A DNA stretch of 64,000 bases from Cyanobacteria bacterium FACHB-DQ100 (GTDB lineage: Bacteria; Cyanobacteriota; Cyanobacteriia; Leptolyngbyales; Leptolyngbyaceae). Positions 44,475 to 54,633 of the stretch are shown here, piece after piece. How positions within the stretch are numbered: the stretch's first letter is position 1; every line of letters starts with the position of its first letter. Location of the stretch: positions 62,001 through 126,000 of the forward strand of contig JACJNW010000025.1 of NCBI GenBank assembly GCA_014695195.1, in the 5' to 3' direction. Both the position numbers and the translations under genes were made by a program. The notes below the pieces were generated by a model. That model was not told the origin of the DNA. It saw only the letters and a list, made by a program, of their open reading frames with translations, and did no database searches.

Positions 44475-45425
44475 ATGATAGACAGGAAAACCATCGCTAT
44501 TATTGGCGCAACAGGTGCTCAAGGCGGCGGTCTGGTTCGTGCCATCTTAAACGATACCAATGGGGGGTTCGCCGCCCGCGCGATTACCAGAAACGTGCAG
44601 TCAGACAAAGCCAATGCTTTAGCCAGCCAGGGTGCCGAAGTCGTTGCTGCTGACTTGGATGACCTTGATAGCCTGCAACACGCTTTCTCTGATGCTTACG
44701 GTGCCTACTGTGTCACCAACTTCTGGGAACACTTCTCACCGGAAAAAGAGCTGATTCAGGCCCAGAACCTGGCCACGGCAGCAAAGCAAGCAGGGGTACA
44801 GCACGTCATCTGGTCTACTCTCGAAGACACGCGCCAGTGGGTGCCTCTCAGCGATGACCGGATGCCCACTCTAATGGACAAATACAAAGTGCCGCACCTT
44901 GATGCCAAGGGCGAGGCCAATCACTATTTCACCAATCTGGGCGTGCCCACCACCTTTCTGCTGACCTCATTCTACTGGGACAATTTCATTTACTTCGGTA
45001 TGGAACCCCAAAAAGGCCCCGACGGCAGGTATGCCATTACCCTCCCTATGAGCGACAAGAAGCTGCCGGGAATCGCTTCCGAAGATATTGGCAGATGCGC
45101 TTATGGCGTTTTCCAGAAAGGCTCCGAGTTGATTGGTCAAACGGTCGGTATCGCAGGTGAGCACCTGACAGGCGATGAGATGGCGGCGGCATTCTCGCAA
45201 GCCCTCGGTCAAACGGTGGCTTACAACAGCGTTGATCCCGCTGTTTACCGCAGCTTTGGTTTTCCAGGGGCGGAAGACCTGGGCAATATGTTCCAGTTCA
45301 AGCGCGACTTCAATGACGACTTCTGCGGCGCACGCGATATCAATGTTGCTCGTTCGCTCAATCCTTTATTGCAAGATTTCGCAACCTGGCTCAACCGCAA
45401 TAAGGACAGGATTCCACTGAAGTAG
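44475..45425 (+). CDS. NmrA-like NAD(P)-binding oxidoreductase/sensor
   Basis: A 316-residue atypical short-chain dehydrogenase. It has the Rossmann motif GATGAQGGG (residues 11-19), a variant of GxxGxxG; LDDLDSLQHAFSDAYGAYCVTNFWEH; and HVIWSTLED, PHLDAKGEANHYF and FLLTSFYWDNF in the order typical of NmrA-like proteins, which bind NAD(P) and often sense redox state rather than catalyse. The usual Tyr-x3-Lys pair is not evident, as is common in this group. Start ATG 44475 has AAGGAG 9 bases upstream. The gene is monocistronic: a strong hairpin follows. GC content is higher than in most of the window. Confidence 0.88.
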   Translation: MIDRKTIAIIGATGAQGGGLVRAILNDTNGGFAARAITRNVQSDKANALASQGAEVVAADLDDLDSLQHAFSDAYGAYCVTNFWEHFSPEKELIQAQNLATAAKQAGVQHVIWSTLEDTRQWVPLSDDRMPTLMDKYKVPHLDAKGEANHYFTNLGVPTTFLLTSFYWDNFIYFGMEPQKGPDGRYAITLPMSDKKLPGIASEDIGRCAYGVFQKGSELIGQTVGIAGEHLTGDEMAAAFSQALGQTVAYNSVDPAVYRSFGFPGAEDLGNMFQFKRDFNDDFCGARDINVARSLNPLLQDFATWLNRNKDRIPLK

Positions 45426-45508
45426 CGAAGATAATGGTTGATTGGTGATCGATGAATGCAGCCATCACCCCCGATGGTAAGCCACACTCTAAAGTAAGAC
45501 TGTGGCAT

Positions 45509-45546
45509 TCCCAGTTCTGTGCAGCTTGACACAGAACTGGGATTTA
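45509..45546 (+). terminator. Strong hairpin terminator after the NmrA-like gene
   Basis: TCCCAGTTCTGTG (45509-45521) and CACAGAACTGGGA (45530-45542) form a perfect 13-bp stem with an 8-base loop, followed by TTTAT. Confidence 0.75.
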
Positions 45547-45574
45547 TCTCGTTGTGGTGTTTCTGCTGAACATT

Positions 45575-45735
45575 TGTACAGTGACTAATCAAATGACATC
45601 GGGACAAATTCGTGTCATCCAACCAACCTGAGCGCCGTACACTTCAAGGATTGAAAAACTCTTCGGAATTAGTGCTTAACGGAACGCGAACGAGATACTT
45701 CGTTTGTCACTAAAAAGTATTTGCGACATAATCTT
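45575..45735 (+). mobile_element. Possible second Tn7-like/CAST-type transposon end
   Basis: TGTACAGTGACTAATCAAAT (45575-45594) leads into two related units, GTGACTAATCAAATGACA and GGGACAAATTCGTGTCA. TTTGTCAC and TTTGCGACA occur further in at 45705-45735. TGTACAGTGACAAATT-type starts are known from the Scytonema CAST end. The inner sites are weak, and no transposase gene follows, so this is a remnant at best. Confidence 0.4.
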
Positions 45736-45809
45736 TTTTTGTGCCCTATCCGTAAACGAGCCTTTTTTGATGAGGCGGTAAGCACTGGCTGTACCCAGTT
45801 GCTATCCGT

Positions 45810-45932
45810 TTACAGTTCCAGTTCATAAATCTGGGCAATCTCCTCGGCTTGAATCCCCAGATACGCTAACGTCTGCTGCTGTGTGGCATGTCCAAAGGCT
45901 TCTATCAGCGGCGGAATAGCGGTACCGCGCTC
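45810..45932 (-). pseudogene. C-terminal remnant of a tyrosine recombinase
   Basis: The last 40 codons read PPLIEAFGHATQQQTLAYLG followed by IQAEEIAQIYELEL and stop, the typical GH-x-T-L-x-Y-L end of phage-type integrases with the nucleophilic Tyr region. The frame upstream is unrelated, so the first about 250 residues are missing. Confidence 0.6.
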
Positions 45933-46004
45933 CATATGCTGAATTGGCACGAAAAGTAGTATTAATTTCCAGCACAAATAAACACAGGTTCCGCGGTTGG
46001 TCAC

Positions 46005-46420
46005 GCATCAAGAAATTGCTGCGTTCGATCGCCTTCTTATCCGAATCGGTTCAGCATTCTGAAGTTTTTTGTAATAGTTAATGAAATAGAAGGAGCAGGT
46101 CAATTGGGTCTTCTCGCTTCACAACGGTCAAACACTATTCCGAAATTACTTAGGACGCTTAGTAAACTGACCCTTCTCCTCCTTAACACCCGCTTCCTCG
46201 CTCTATAACAGAAGTATGGGACCAGAGCTAAGAGTCATTCAACCTCCACGCTCATCCGGGTTCTCTTCGCACTCACTCGCTTCCCAGCATTCTGGAGCAG
46301 CTCGCACCTCTACCTCAGTCTGCTGGTGATACCCAAGAAGCGGTGAGTGGCTCGATGTTTCTTCTCACTGCCGAATAAGGCAGAAACTCTCTTTTAACGT
46401 TCACAACTCTTCAGGTGACT
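46005..46420. other. Intergenic segment before the outer-membrane protein gene
   Basis: No gene, repeat or clear terminator was recognised. AGGTG at 46413-46417 is a short-spaced ribosome-binding site. Confidence 0.35.
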
Positions 46421-46951
46421 ATGAGATCTCTTCAATCTGTGGCAATGCTTTCGGGTCTCGCTGCCTTAGTTGTTTCGCCGCTGTTCCTTGGTGTTGGCGC
46501 TGCTTCGGCTCAAACAGCTCCTCGTTACGATCGCAGTTATGTCGGCGCTGGCATTTCTGGCGGTGTCCTTAGCGGTGGACGGGGCAATGATGACACGTCT
46601 TTTGGTGGCAATGTGCAAGGTCGCTTTGCGATTCCGAATGCTCCTGTGTCGGCACGCGGTTCGGTCTTGTTCACGGGCGACAATAGCGCGATCGTTCCAA
46701 CCGTGACTTACGATGTGCGGTTGAACGACAAATCGAATGTGTATGCGGGAGCGGGCTACTCATTTGTGCAGAATGGCGGGGTGACCTCGCCGATTGGAAA
46801 TCAAGATGCACCGGTGCTGACGCTGGGAGTGGAATCGCAAGTGGCGAAAGGTGTCGTGGTGTATAGCGATGCTAAGTATGGCATCAATGCGTATCGGGGC
46901 AGTGATGCGGGTGCGTTGAGTCTGCAAGCAGGTGTGGGACTGGAGTTCTAA
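46421..46951 (+). CDS. Outer-membrane beta-barrel protein
   Basis: A 176-residue protein from ATG 46421 (the GTG at 46415 is less likely). Residues 1-30 are a signal peptide with cleavage after ASA. The mature part alternates polar and hydrophobic residues in short strands (SYVGAGISGGVLSGG, NVYAGAGYSFVQNGG, VLTLGVESQVAKG, ALSLQAGVGLEF) and ends in Phe, the classic C-terminal signal for outer-membrane barrel insertion. About eight strands are expected, as in small OmpA/OmpW-like porins. Function is unknown; a structural or adhesin-like role is possible. A strong terminator follows. Confidence 0.85.
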   Translation: MRSLQSVAMLSGLAALVVSPLFLGVGAASAQTAPRYDRSYVGAGISGGVLSGGRGNDDTSFGGNVQGRFAIPNAPVSARGSVLFTGDNSAIVPTVTYDVRLNDKSNVYAGAGYSFVQNGGVTSPIGNQDAPVLTLGVESQVAKGVVVYSDAKYGINAYRGSDAGALSLQAGVGLEF

Positions 46952-47002
46952 GCGCGTGTCGAGCAGACAAAGTTACAGGCTTGACCCATGACTAAGGGAC
47001 AG

Positions 47003-47035
47003 GGTTCTCACGTTAAAGTGGGAGCCTTTTCTTTT
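47003..47035 (+). terminator. Rho-independent terminator after the barrel gene
   Basis: GGTTCTCAC (47003-47011) pairs with GTGGGAGCC (47018-47026) with a 6-base loop, followed by TTTTCTTTT. Confidence 0.85.
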
Positions 47036-47162
47036 ATCGGTATCTGGCTGAGCTGAGGTTGGCTGCTGAGATTTGCAGATGCAGTTGGTGATCGCACCTT
47101 TATTCATTCAGTCTGCACATAATACAGCCGTGTTACAAATCTTGGCTTAAAATTGGACCTAG

Positions 47163-48006
47163 AGGGTGTTATGCACTTTGAAATCGAAATTCGACAAACT
47201 GTTTGACCATCAACATCGCAAACGCGACCAAATGGAAGCCTGCTAACGTCTCGGCTAGTCGTTCATAATCCCGCGCCAATCGCCGAAACCGGGACATCCA
47301 ACCGAAACTGCGTTCCACCACCCAACGACGAGGCAGGAGAACGAAACCTTTCTTCGCTTCTGGCAGTTTCACCACTTCTAATCGAACGCCTTGTTCTGCT
47401 GCCGCTTGTGCCGCTGATTCTCCGGTGTAGCCTTGGTCTACAAATGCCACCTTCACCGTTTCTCCACTCACTTGCTGCACGTGCTCGACGAGGACTTCAA
47501 CTTGGTGTCGGTCTTGTTCGTTCGCGGGCGTGACATGCAGCGCTAACAGTTGCCCCAAGGTGTCCACCGCAATTTGAACCTTGCTGCCCTTTTTGCGTTT
47601 TCCTCCGTCATACCCCGCTCGATGTCCACTTTCAACCGTGGCTTGTAATGTTCGACTATCCAGAATCACCGCACTGGGTTGCTCGTTACGTCCAGATAGA
47701 AGCCGCAGCAATTCCCGCAGATCATCGACCATCGCTTCAAACACACCCGCTTTCATCCAGCGCATCGTTTGTTGGTACACGGTTGCCCACGGTGGCAGGT
47801 CATGGGGCATCAGTCGCTATGCGCCTCCTGCTCTCGCTATGTACCGTAAGCCATTGAACACTTCGCGCAGACTGTGTTCTCGTTGTGGTGCATCTTCCGT
47901 CATTAACGTTAAGTAGGGTACGACAAATACCCATTCTTCATCACTCACGTCCGTCGGATAAGGCTTTCTGCTCATGCCTCCAGTCTAACAAAGTGCATAA
48001 CACCCT
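47163..48006 (-). mobile_element. IS5-family insertion sequence (844 bp)
   Basis: The inverted ends AGGGTGTTATGCACTTTG (left, 47163-47180) and its exact complement (right, 47989-48006) are flanked by CTAG on both sides (47159-47162 and 48007-48010), a likely 4-bp target duplication. It carries one transposase gene, interrupted by a stop. Confidence 0.85.
47169..47975 (-). pseudogene. IS5-family transposase interrupted by an amber codon
   Basis: A 268-codon frame from ATG 47975 would encode a full transposase: MSRKPYPTDVSDEEWVF at the start, GLRYIARAGGA-stop-RLMPHDLPPW, then the DDE segments AVILDSRTL, VAFVDQGYTG and the late RRWVVERSFGWMSRFRRL. A TAG at 47817-47819 replaces the Trp that is conserved in GGAWRxMPHDLPPW. 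A single G to A change explains it. The downstream part (47169-47810) is intact. The element may be dead or need suppression; its ends are perfect, so it could move if supplied with enzyme. Confidence 0.88.
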
Positions 48007-48102
48007 CTAGGGCTTCTCAGTTATTGCATCAAGATCATCTGCTCGTTTTGATCAGTTGCCAAAGTCGGCAGAAAGTCCAGATGCAGAGCGTTTTGGATTC
48101 TG

Positions 48103-48387
48103 CTAGGAGAGTTGAAGGTTCAGTTGGCTCGAAATCGACACAACAATACCCTTCTTCCGCAGATCGCCTAACGCTTTGTACAAATCTCCCTCATCCAACT
48201 CCCAGCGATCACAAAAAGCAGAGACATTAATCGCAGGATTCAGTTTACCCGGGTAGTCCACCTGCAAGGCAAAAAACATATAATCGCGATCGCTTGTTAA
48301 AAGCTTGAGGCTCCGAATCCGTAAGAGTTCGTCTCGATCCAATGAATAGCTAACATCGGGGGCAGAATCAGGTTGAGTCATAGTCAA
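48103..48387 (-). CDS. Hypothetical protein (94 aa), winged-helix-like
   Basis: A soluble protein starting MTMTQPD. The segment LLTSDRDYMFFALQVDYPG and the final VSAFCDRWELDEGDLYKALGDLRKKGIVVSI have the helix-helix-wing feel of a small winged-helix domain, so DNA binding is possible. The family was not recognised. It lies 96 bases from the IS5 element, and upstream of its start there is no other gene on that strand. Confidence 0.5.
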   Translation of the reverse strand: MTMTQPDSAPDVSYSLDRDELLRIRSLKLLTSDRDYMFFALQVDYPGKLNPAINVSAFCDRWELDEGDLYKALGDLRKKGIVVSISSQLNLQLS

Positions 48388-48761
48388 CAGTACATAAGCA
48401 CTATCAATTGTGCGGAGTTATTTCCTCATGCCAATGCAAACAGAATAAAGTTCGCAGTCTTAAGCTGCTGTCTCATTCTAAGATCAGTTGTCTCAAAACC
48501 GGGCTGGACTAGAATCGGACTAAATCGCCAGTTTGTAGTACGCTGTAGCGCCCAAAACTCGTGAGACTGAACGCTGGCGTTTAAGGTAGTGGCAAACTTC
48601 GGATTCCCCTGACTCGTCAGCCTTTCCACACTGTCTCATCCGTTGGAACTTCTGCTGAACGGGCAGCCTTTCCATTCGGTGCTTGCTCAGTTTCGCACAG
48701 AAATTATGAAAATAGTCTGCTTCAACTCGTTTGGCTGAGCCCAAATGCCCGGTCCTTCAAC
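48388..48761. other. Gene-free segment
   Basis: No gene, repeat or hairpin was recognised. Confidence 0.4.
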
Positions 48762-49475
48762 TTATTGAGGGTCTTCGAGCAAGAGCTTTTTTGCGACCTC
48801 GGGGAATTGCTGTTGCAGACATGCGTCGCAAATCCCGTGGGTAAAATTCACGTCTGAATGCTGCTTGATGAACTTTTCAACGCTGGACCAATAGCCTTGG
48901 TCATCTCGAATGCTTTTGCAGTAAGAGCAAATGGGAATTAATCCTTCCATCAGATCGATCTGGTGAAGGGCTTCAGTTAAACTCGCTAACACTCGCCGCA
49001 ACTCGAGCTGGGCAATCACCTGCCGCGCCAGTGCTTCCAGAGCCAGCTTCTGGGGCGTGGATAACGCTCGGGGCCGTCGATCGATGACACAAAGCGAACC
49101 AAGCGCATGTCCTTCGGGAGTAATCAGCGGTGCACCGGCATAAAACCGAATCCTTGGATCATCGGTGACGAGTGGATTGTCCATAAACCGTTCGTCCAGC
49201 AGGGCATCGTTCACCACTAGGGTTTCGGGACTCAAGATAGTATGTCCACAAAACGCGAGATTCCGAGCGGTTTCATCTACCTCTAAGCCCACCTTCGACT
49301 TGAACCACTGCCGCTCTGCATCGACGAGGCTAATTAAGGCGATCGGAACCTCGCAGATGAACGAGGCTAGTAAGGTGAAGTCATCATAGGACTGCTCTGC
49401 AGGGGTATCTAAGATGCGGTATTGTCTCAGCGCTTCCAGTCTCGCGGCTTCTTGAGCCGGTTTTCGTACTTTCAT
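48762..49475 (-). CDS. GAF-domain protein with C-terminal Cys-rich motif
   Basis: From ATG 49475, 237 residues. The GAF domain (about residues 25-165) contains [47 protein letters not shown], as in GAF proteins that sense small ligands or redox. A short coiled linker leads to [20 protein letters not shown] and HGICDAC, a motif with two Cys pairs that often ends cyanobacterial signalling proteins and may bind zinc. No kinase or cyclase domain is attached, so it is likely a partner of a nearby kinase. An upstream open extension to 49520 is ignored. It opens the signalling cluster. Confidence 0.82.
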   Translation of the reverse strand: MKVRKPAQEAARLEALRQYRILDTPAEQSYDDFTLLASFICEVPIALISLVDAERQWFKSKVGLEVDETARNLAFCGHTILSPETLVVNDALLDERFMDNPLVTDDPRIRFYAGAPLITPEGHALGSLCVIDRRPRALSTPQKLALEALARQVIAQLELRRVLASLTEALHQIDLMEGLIPICSYCKSIRDDQGYWSSVEKFIKQHSDVNFTHGICDACLQQQFPEVAKKLLLEDPQ

Positions 49476-49749
49476 CACATGGACCTCTGTTTGTCCTGCA
49501 ACCAAGGTTGCTGGCGCCAATAGTATTTTCTATGCAACTAAACGCTGAGAGGGCTACTCCCTGCTCGTTCTCAGGCAGAACAGTCACTAACGTTTAATCT
49601 CATACTTATTGACCATAGCGATTAAGCAGAGAAACACGAGAAAACGTGATAGTGCTTAACACAGATAGTGTGCCCAAGTCCTCTTCGCTTCAAAAGCAGG
49701 AGGCTGCAAGCATTGGGTCATCTCATTGGAAACGAACCTGATGCTTGGG

Positions 49750-50130
49750 TTAAAGTGTTGCTTTTCGCAGCCCTCGAATTCGGTCAAGCAGCTTGTCGAA
49801 CTCAATCGGTTTTGGAATAAAGCCATCGGCTCCTATCGCAGCAGCAAACCCTTCATTCCCTGCCTGGTGAGCCGTCATTAGCAGAATCGGAAGTGCATTC
49901 AGCACAGGATGTTGTCGAATCCGCTGGATCACTTGAGCACCGTCCAGTCCAGGCATCATGAAATCGAGCAGCATCACGTTGGGAGAGAAGGCGGACGCTT
50001 GAGCTAGCGCAGACTCCCCACTATTGGCAACTTCGACTTGATATCCTTCGTCTGCTAAAAACACTTGCAAGACCCACAAGTTATCCCACGAGCCGTCTAC
50101 GATGAGAATGCGCCTCCCTTGCTCCTCCAT
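49750..50130 (-). CDS. Single-domain response regulator
   Basis: A 126-residue receiver without an output domain. The phospho-acceptor is Asp56 in MLLDFMMPGLDG, Thr is present in LLMTAHQ, and Lys in FIPKPIEF completes the site. In the acidic pocket the usual Asp-Asp pair reads Asp-Gly (IVDGSWD), so magnesium binding could be weakened. It likely shuttles phosphate to or from one of the kinases encoded nearby. The start at 50130 has AATTCTGAGTTC upstream and no strong ribosome-binding site. Confidence 0.88.
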   Translation of the reverse strand: MEEQGRRILIVDGSWDNLWVLQVFLADEGYQVEVANSGESALAQASAFSPNVMLLDFMMPGLDGAQVIQRIRQHPVLNALPILLMTAHQAGNEGFAAAIGADGFIPKPIEFDKLLDRIRGLRKATL

Positions 50131-50457
50131 GTTGAACTCAGAATTGATGAAAGGTTAAAAGCGATGGCGAAGGTTGATACTTAGCACCTTCACCTCTCTC
50201 TCTATATCATCGAGGAATTCTAGCGATTTGTAGGTGCTTAACGAAATGTATTACTTATCGAAAGGATTGAAATAACCAAGCTTACCTGGTTTAGGCTGGC
50301 AAATCGTATAAAGCTCCATCAAGCGAAATATTTGCAACGCGGTCGTTATCGCTTATATAAAAGTTAATTCAATCCTCCTGCGTTGAGTGATATTCGCTCT
50401 ACTCGGCTCAGCGAAACGTCCCTGGTTCGAGTCCTGCTGCTCAACATTCATCGCTTT
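50131..50457. other. Intergenic promoter region between divergent signalling genes
   Basis: No gene is seen. The open frame of the next kinase extends to TTG 50383, but no start signal supports that. No conserved operator was recognised. Confidence 0.35.
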
Positions 50458-52662
50458 ATGCACCCGCAAAACCCATCCACTTCTTTCCTCGCTTTAGACG
50501 CTGCCCTTGATCGCCGTGCCTTGACCGTGTCTCCAGACACCTCCCTGAGCGAGGCGATCGCGATGATGAGCAAAGCGCAGAGCAGTTGCGTACTTCCAGG
50601 ATTGGAGCTCTCGCTCAACACCACTTTGATGAGCGAAGCTCGTGCAAGTGGGCTTCTGGTCGTCGAAGGAACGCAGCTGCTGGGCGTATTTGCCGAGCGA
50701 GATGCGATCGGAGCAATTGTGTCAGGGCAAGACTTAACAGCAACGACTATGACTGATGTTGCACGGCAACCGGTCATTTGCTGCACTGCATCTAGGGATC
50801 AAACGGTTTTTACGGCGCTCGCTCAATTGCGTCAGCATCGAATCCATCACCTCCCCGTCGTGGATGATCATGGGCAATGGCTCGGACTCATCACTCCAGC
50901 GAGTCTTCGTGCGATCTTACCGCTCGATGAATTCCTAAAGTCAAAGCCGTTAGCCGAAATTGTGTTTCCACCCGTGATACAAGCTCCATCTACTACGTCT
51001 GTACTTAAGTTGGCTCAACTGATGGTTGAGCATGACGTGGAGTGTATTATCCTCACAGCGGGCGAGGAGATGCAGCCTGATGCCCAAGTTGGATTACTAC
51101 TTAGGCGGCACGTGCTTCAGCTTTGGTCTTTGGGGCTAGAGTTATCACAGATCCCAGCCCAAGCAGTAATGAGTGCTCCATTCCTGTGCTTCCCCGCCTC
51201 AGAGTCAGTATTAGTGGCTTACTGGGAAATGCAGCAAGCCAAAGTGCAGCGATTTGGGGTATGTGCCACTGAAGGAAACCTGTTAGGCATTGTCTCGCTG
51301 ACGAGTTTTCTTGAGACGCTGGACCTCAACGAGATGCACAGCGCCGTGGATCAGCTACAGAGATCGATCGAGCAGTTTGAGGTTTCAAAAACCAAAGCTG
51401 ACCCAGACCCGCGACCCGATCTTGATCTTCAGCTACTCGAAAATCCAACCGGCTTGCTCGAACAGTTACAGTGCAGCCAAATTCTCGCTGCGATGGCACT
51501 CCATATTCGGGAATCTCTCAACCTAACCGATATCCTGCAAAGGAGCGTCGAGGAAGTTCGACAATTCCTTAAAACAGATCGGGTAATTATCTACCAGTTC
51601 CACCCCGACTGGAGCGGCACTGTCGTGGTCGAGTCGGTCGCAGACGGTTGGAGACCTGCGCTTCACAGTAGGATTCAGGATACGTGCTTTGCACAAAATT
51701 ATGCCCACGCCTATAAACGGGGACAAACCCAAGTTTGCGATGACATTTACACGGCAGGGTTAACTCAGTGTCATATCGATATTTTGGTGATCTACGATGT
51801 ACGAGCCAGCCTGGTCGTTCCGATTCTACAGGGAGACCATCTATGGGGGTTATTGTGTGCCTATCACTGTGCTGGACCTAGACGCTGGCGTGAATTTGAA
51901 GTAGAACTTCTCAAGCAACTCGCCACACATATCGCGATCGCGATTCAGCAATCCGAGCTGTATCAGCAAGTTCAGACCGAATTGCAGGAGCGCCGACGCA
52001 CCGAGGAGCAGCTTAAGCTATCCCTGAAAGAAAAAGAAGTCTTGCTGAAGGAAATTCATCACCGAGTCAAGAACAATCTCCAGGTGATCTCAAGCGTATT
52101 ACGACTGCAATCGGATTACATCAAGGATGACCAGGTTCTCGCCTTGTTCAAGGACAGCCAAAATCGCATCCGCTCAATGGCACTGATTCATGAGAAGCTG
52201 CATCAATCGAGTAATCTGCTCAAAATCAACTTTGAGGACTACATTCGAGATTTAGCAGACAACTTGCTGCGATCCTATGCGGCGAATGCCAAAGCCGCCA
52301 CGTTACAAACTGAAGCGGTAGGGGTTTGGCTCAACATTGATACCGCCATTCCTTGTGGCTTGATCATCAATGAGCTTGTGTCCAATGCCTTGAAACATGC
52401 CTTTCCCACTCCAGCCCCCGACAATGAAATCCGGGTTGAAATTGTTCCCACTGCAGATCATCGATTGACCTTAACCGTTCGCGATAATGGGGTTGGTTTT
52501 CCACCAGATCTGGACTTTCGCAACACCGATTCCCTCGGCTTGGAATTAGTCTGCGTCTTCACTGGGCAACTCGAGGGCACGATCGATCTGGATCGAACTG
52601 TAGAATCGGGAACGACTTTGACAATCACATTTTCAGAACTAGACAATACCGGGAAGGCATAA
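50458..52662 (+). CDS. CBS-cyanobacteriochrome sensor histidine kinase
   Basis: About 734 residues from ATG 50458 (a TTG at 50383 is a possible longer start). The N-terminal 300 residues contain CBS-type repeats in pairs ([38 protein letters not shown], then a second, weaker pair) that bind adenine nucleotides in other proteins. A cyanobacteriochrome GAF domain follows (about 350-520): [10 protein letters not shown] supplies Cys438 next to His, the bilin-attachment pair, and [20 protein letters not shown] is typical. The kinase part is HisKA_2 type with [13 protein letters not shown] (His534) and an ATPase domain with [13 protein letters not shown] and DNGVGFPP. It should sense light, probably tuned by nucleotide level. 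It is followed after 2 bases by a receiver-kinase gene. Confidence 0.9.
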   Translation: MHPQNPSTSFLALDAALDRRALTVSPDTSLSEAIAMMSKAQSSCVLPGLELSLNTTLMSEARASGLLVVEGTQLLGVFAERDAIGAIVSGQDLTATTMTDVARQPVICCTASRDQTVFTALAQLRQHRIHHLPVVDDHGQWLGLITPASLRAILPLDEFLKSKPLAEIVFPPVIQAPSTTSVLKLAQLMVEHDVECIILTAGEEMQPDAQVGLLLRRHVLQLWSLGLELSQIPAQAVMSAPFLCFPASESVLVAYWEMQQAKVQRFGVCATEGNLLGIVSLTSFLETLDLNEMHSAVDQLQRSIEQFEVSKTKADPDPRPDLDLQLLENPTGLLEQLQCSQILAAMALHIRESLNLTDILQRSVEEVRQFLKTDRVIIYQFHPDWSGTVVVESVADGWRPALHSRIQDTCFAQNYAHAYKRGQTQVCDDIYTAGLTQCHIDILVIYDVRASLVVPILQGDHLWGLLCAYHCAGPRRWREFEVELLKQLATHIAIAIQQSELYQQVQTELQERRRTEEQLKLSLKEKEVLLKEIHHRVKNNLQVISSVLRLQSDYIKDDQVLALFKDSQNRIRSMALIHEKLHQSSNLLKINFEDYIRDLADNLLRSYAANAKAATLQTEAVGVWLNIDTAIPCGLIINELVSNALKHAFPTPAPDNEIRVEIVPTADHRLTLTVRDNGVGFPPDLDFRNTDSLGLELVCVFTGQLEGTIDLDRTVESGTTLTITFSELDNTGKA

Positions 52663-52664
52663 TT

Positions 52665-53795
52665 ATGGCTGCTGAAAAAATCTTAGTTGTGGAGGATGAA
52701 CGCATTGTTGCTCGCGATATCGAAAAGCGCTTGAAGAAGTTGGGGTATGTCGTTCCCGCCTCGGTTGCCTCTGCAGAAGCAGCGATTGAAAAGGTTGCAG
52801 AAGTCCGACCGGATCTAGTCTTAATGGACATCCGGCTCAAGGGTCCGATGGATGGCATCGAAGCCGCAGAGCACATTCGCACCGAGTATGAGACGCCCGT
52901 TATTTATTTAACGGCTTACGCTGATGAAGCGACCTTACAACGTGCAAAAGCGACCGAACCCTTTGGCTATATTGTGAAACCGTTTGACGAGCGGGACTTG
53001 CATGTGGCGATCGAAGTCGCCCTCCGCCGCCAATTATCAGAAACTGCCATTCGCGTTGCTTTAGAGAAAGAGAAGGAGTTGAGCGAGTTGAAATCCCGGT
53101 TTTGGTCGATGGCGGCGCATGAAATTCGCAACCCGATGACCTCGATCCTGGGATGTGCTCAAATGCTGGAGCGTGAGTCCAATTTGCCCGAGGAGCGACG
53201 CCGAGAGTTTTTGTACATGATTCAACAGTCGGTTCGGTCGATGGACCAGTTGTTAAACGATTTATTGGAGATTGGTCGCGTTGAAGGCGGCAGTTTGAAG
53301 TTCGAGCCTGCGCCTTTGGATTTGGAGCAGTTCTGTCAGCGCTTGGTGGAGGAAATCCAATTTAGCGCGGGTGCTCATCAGCGCATCGTGTTCCATTATC
53401 AAGGGGACTGTGAGCGGGCTTACCTCGATCAAAAGCTTCTGAGACACACGCTCACCAATCTCCTCTCCAACGCCATCAAGTATTCCCTCGGAAGCAGCCT
53501 GGTTTATTTAGATCTCGTTTGCACAGATCAACAGGTCACCCTCCAAGTTCGAGACACGGGAATTGGTATTCCCCTGGAGGCACAACGGCATCTATTTGAA
53601 CCGTTTCAGCGGGCGAGCAACGTAGGAAAGGTTCCGGGTACGGGATTGGGGCTGACGATGGTAAAACGATGCGTGGACTTGCAGGGGGGGCAGATTGCGG
53701 TTGAGAGTGAAGTGGGTGCCGGAACCACTTTTATTGTTCAACTCCCCCAGCATGAGCCCGTAAATAGCCAACTGCAAAGAACGGTTTCAGGTTGA
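52665..53795 (+). CDS. Receiver-histidine kinase
   Basis: A 376-residue protein with an N-terminal receiver (residues 5-120): VVEDE acidic pocket, phospho-Asp55 in [14 protein letters not shown], and Lys105 in YIVKPFDE. A dimerisation domain follows with His152 in AAHEIRNPM. The ATPase domain has [17 protein letters not shown] and GTGLGLTMV. It likely receives phosphate from the cyanobacteriochrome kinase two bases upstream, and both are co-transcribed. It may hold the next step of a phosphorelay, but the final output protein is unknown. Confidence 0.92.
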   Translation: MAAEKILVVEDERIVARDIEKRLKKLGYVVPASVASAEAAIEKVAEVRPDLVLMDIRLKGPMDGIEAAEHIRTEYETPVIYLTAYADEATLQRAKATEPFGYIVKPFDERDLHVAIEVALRRQLSETAIRVALEKEKELSELKSRFWSMAAHEIRNPMTSILGCAQMLERESNLPEERRREFLYMIQQSVRSMDQLLNDLLEIGRVEGGSLKFEPAPLDLEQFCQRLVEEIQFSAGAHQRIVFHYQGDCERAYLDQKLLRHTLTNLLSNAIKYSLGSSLVYLDLVCTDQQVTLQVRDTGIGIPLEAQRHLFEPFQRASNVGKVPGTGLGLTMVKRCVDLQGGQIAVESEVGAGTTFIVQLPQHEPVNSQLQRTVSG

Positions 53796-54633
53796 GAAGA
53801 GGCATTCCTAGGGGGACTTCGCTTGACTTAGATTGAGCCATTAGCCCTTCTATTTAGTCGAGAAATTGCGACGACCCGTTGCTCAAATGGAAGTGAGTAT
53901 ATGTCAATCAAGGATGCACCCTAGTATCAAATCCGCTTGATGCGTTGTTACTATCGAGTGTCAGGCAGACTTGTGCCATCTTCGTTCAATAGCAAGCGCT
54001 CAAATAATACTCAGACAAAAGTCAGCAGATTGTTTTTATTGCTAAAACAGCTTCAGCAAAAACCAATTAGTTGAGTGTTAATCTCCAACAAATAAGCATT
54101 TCCATTTAAATGTGAATAATAGAAACATTGAAAACAGCTGATAGAGCGCTTTGGAAAGGATTTATAAGAATTTGAGCAAGCATCAAAGTTAACGGACTTC
54201 ACCTGATTTCCCTTCCAAAAGCTAGAACCTCTGTGCACTGAGCATCAGCGCTTTTTGGCATTGAATTCACTTTTCCAAATCTTGGTTAACTGCTGAACAT
54301 GCAGAGACTCAGCCACTATCTTTTTAAGTCTTTTGCACAGTAAGCACGGAATATCGAGCTATTATAAAAGTCAGACTAGACGTCGATAGCTATCCTTTGT
54401 CGTCGCTACAGCTATATATCAGGGTCTCTTTTGGGTTTGAGGGCAGTTTGTACCGGGCGCAAAGCTTAGAAGTAGCCGTTATCTATCAAGCCAATCGAGC
54501 CAAGCACTGTTCAAGGAAAACGTCCTCAACGGCTTGAATCACCCCAATCAAAACCTGCTTTCAAACTCTTTCTCAGGGTTGTAGGCTGCGTTATCCCGTC
54601 TGTCCTAGGGTGATACAAGTAATCGGAGTAGCA
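53796..54633. other. Intergenic segment with a dispersed repeat (54061-54315)
   Basis: No gene is seen in these 838 bases. Bases 54061-54260 match 61207-61400 in the same orientation; the best block (54172-54240, ending TAGAACCTCTGTGC) is about 80% identical. Bases 54248-54315 match 43199-43262. The repeat may be a small RNA, a shared promoter or a mobile fragment. Confidence 0.5.

Noticed and set aside
50423-50433. GGTTCGAGTCC as part of a tRNA T-arm.
   Set aside because: The flanking bases do not pair as a T-stem, and no tRNA cloverleaf can be drawn.
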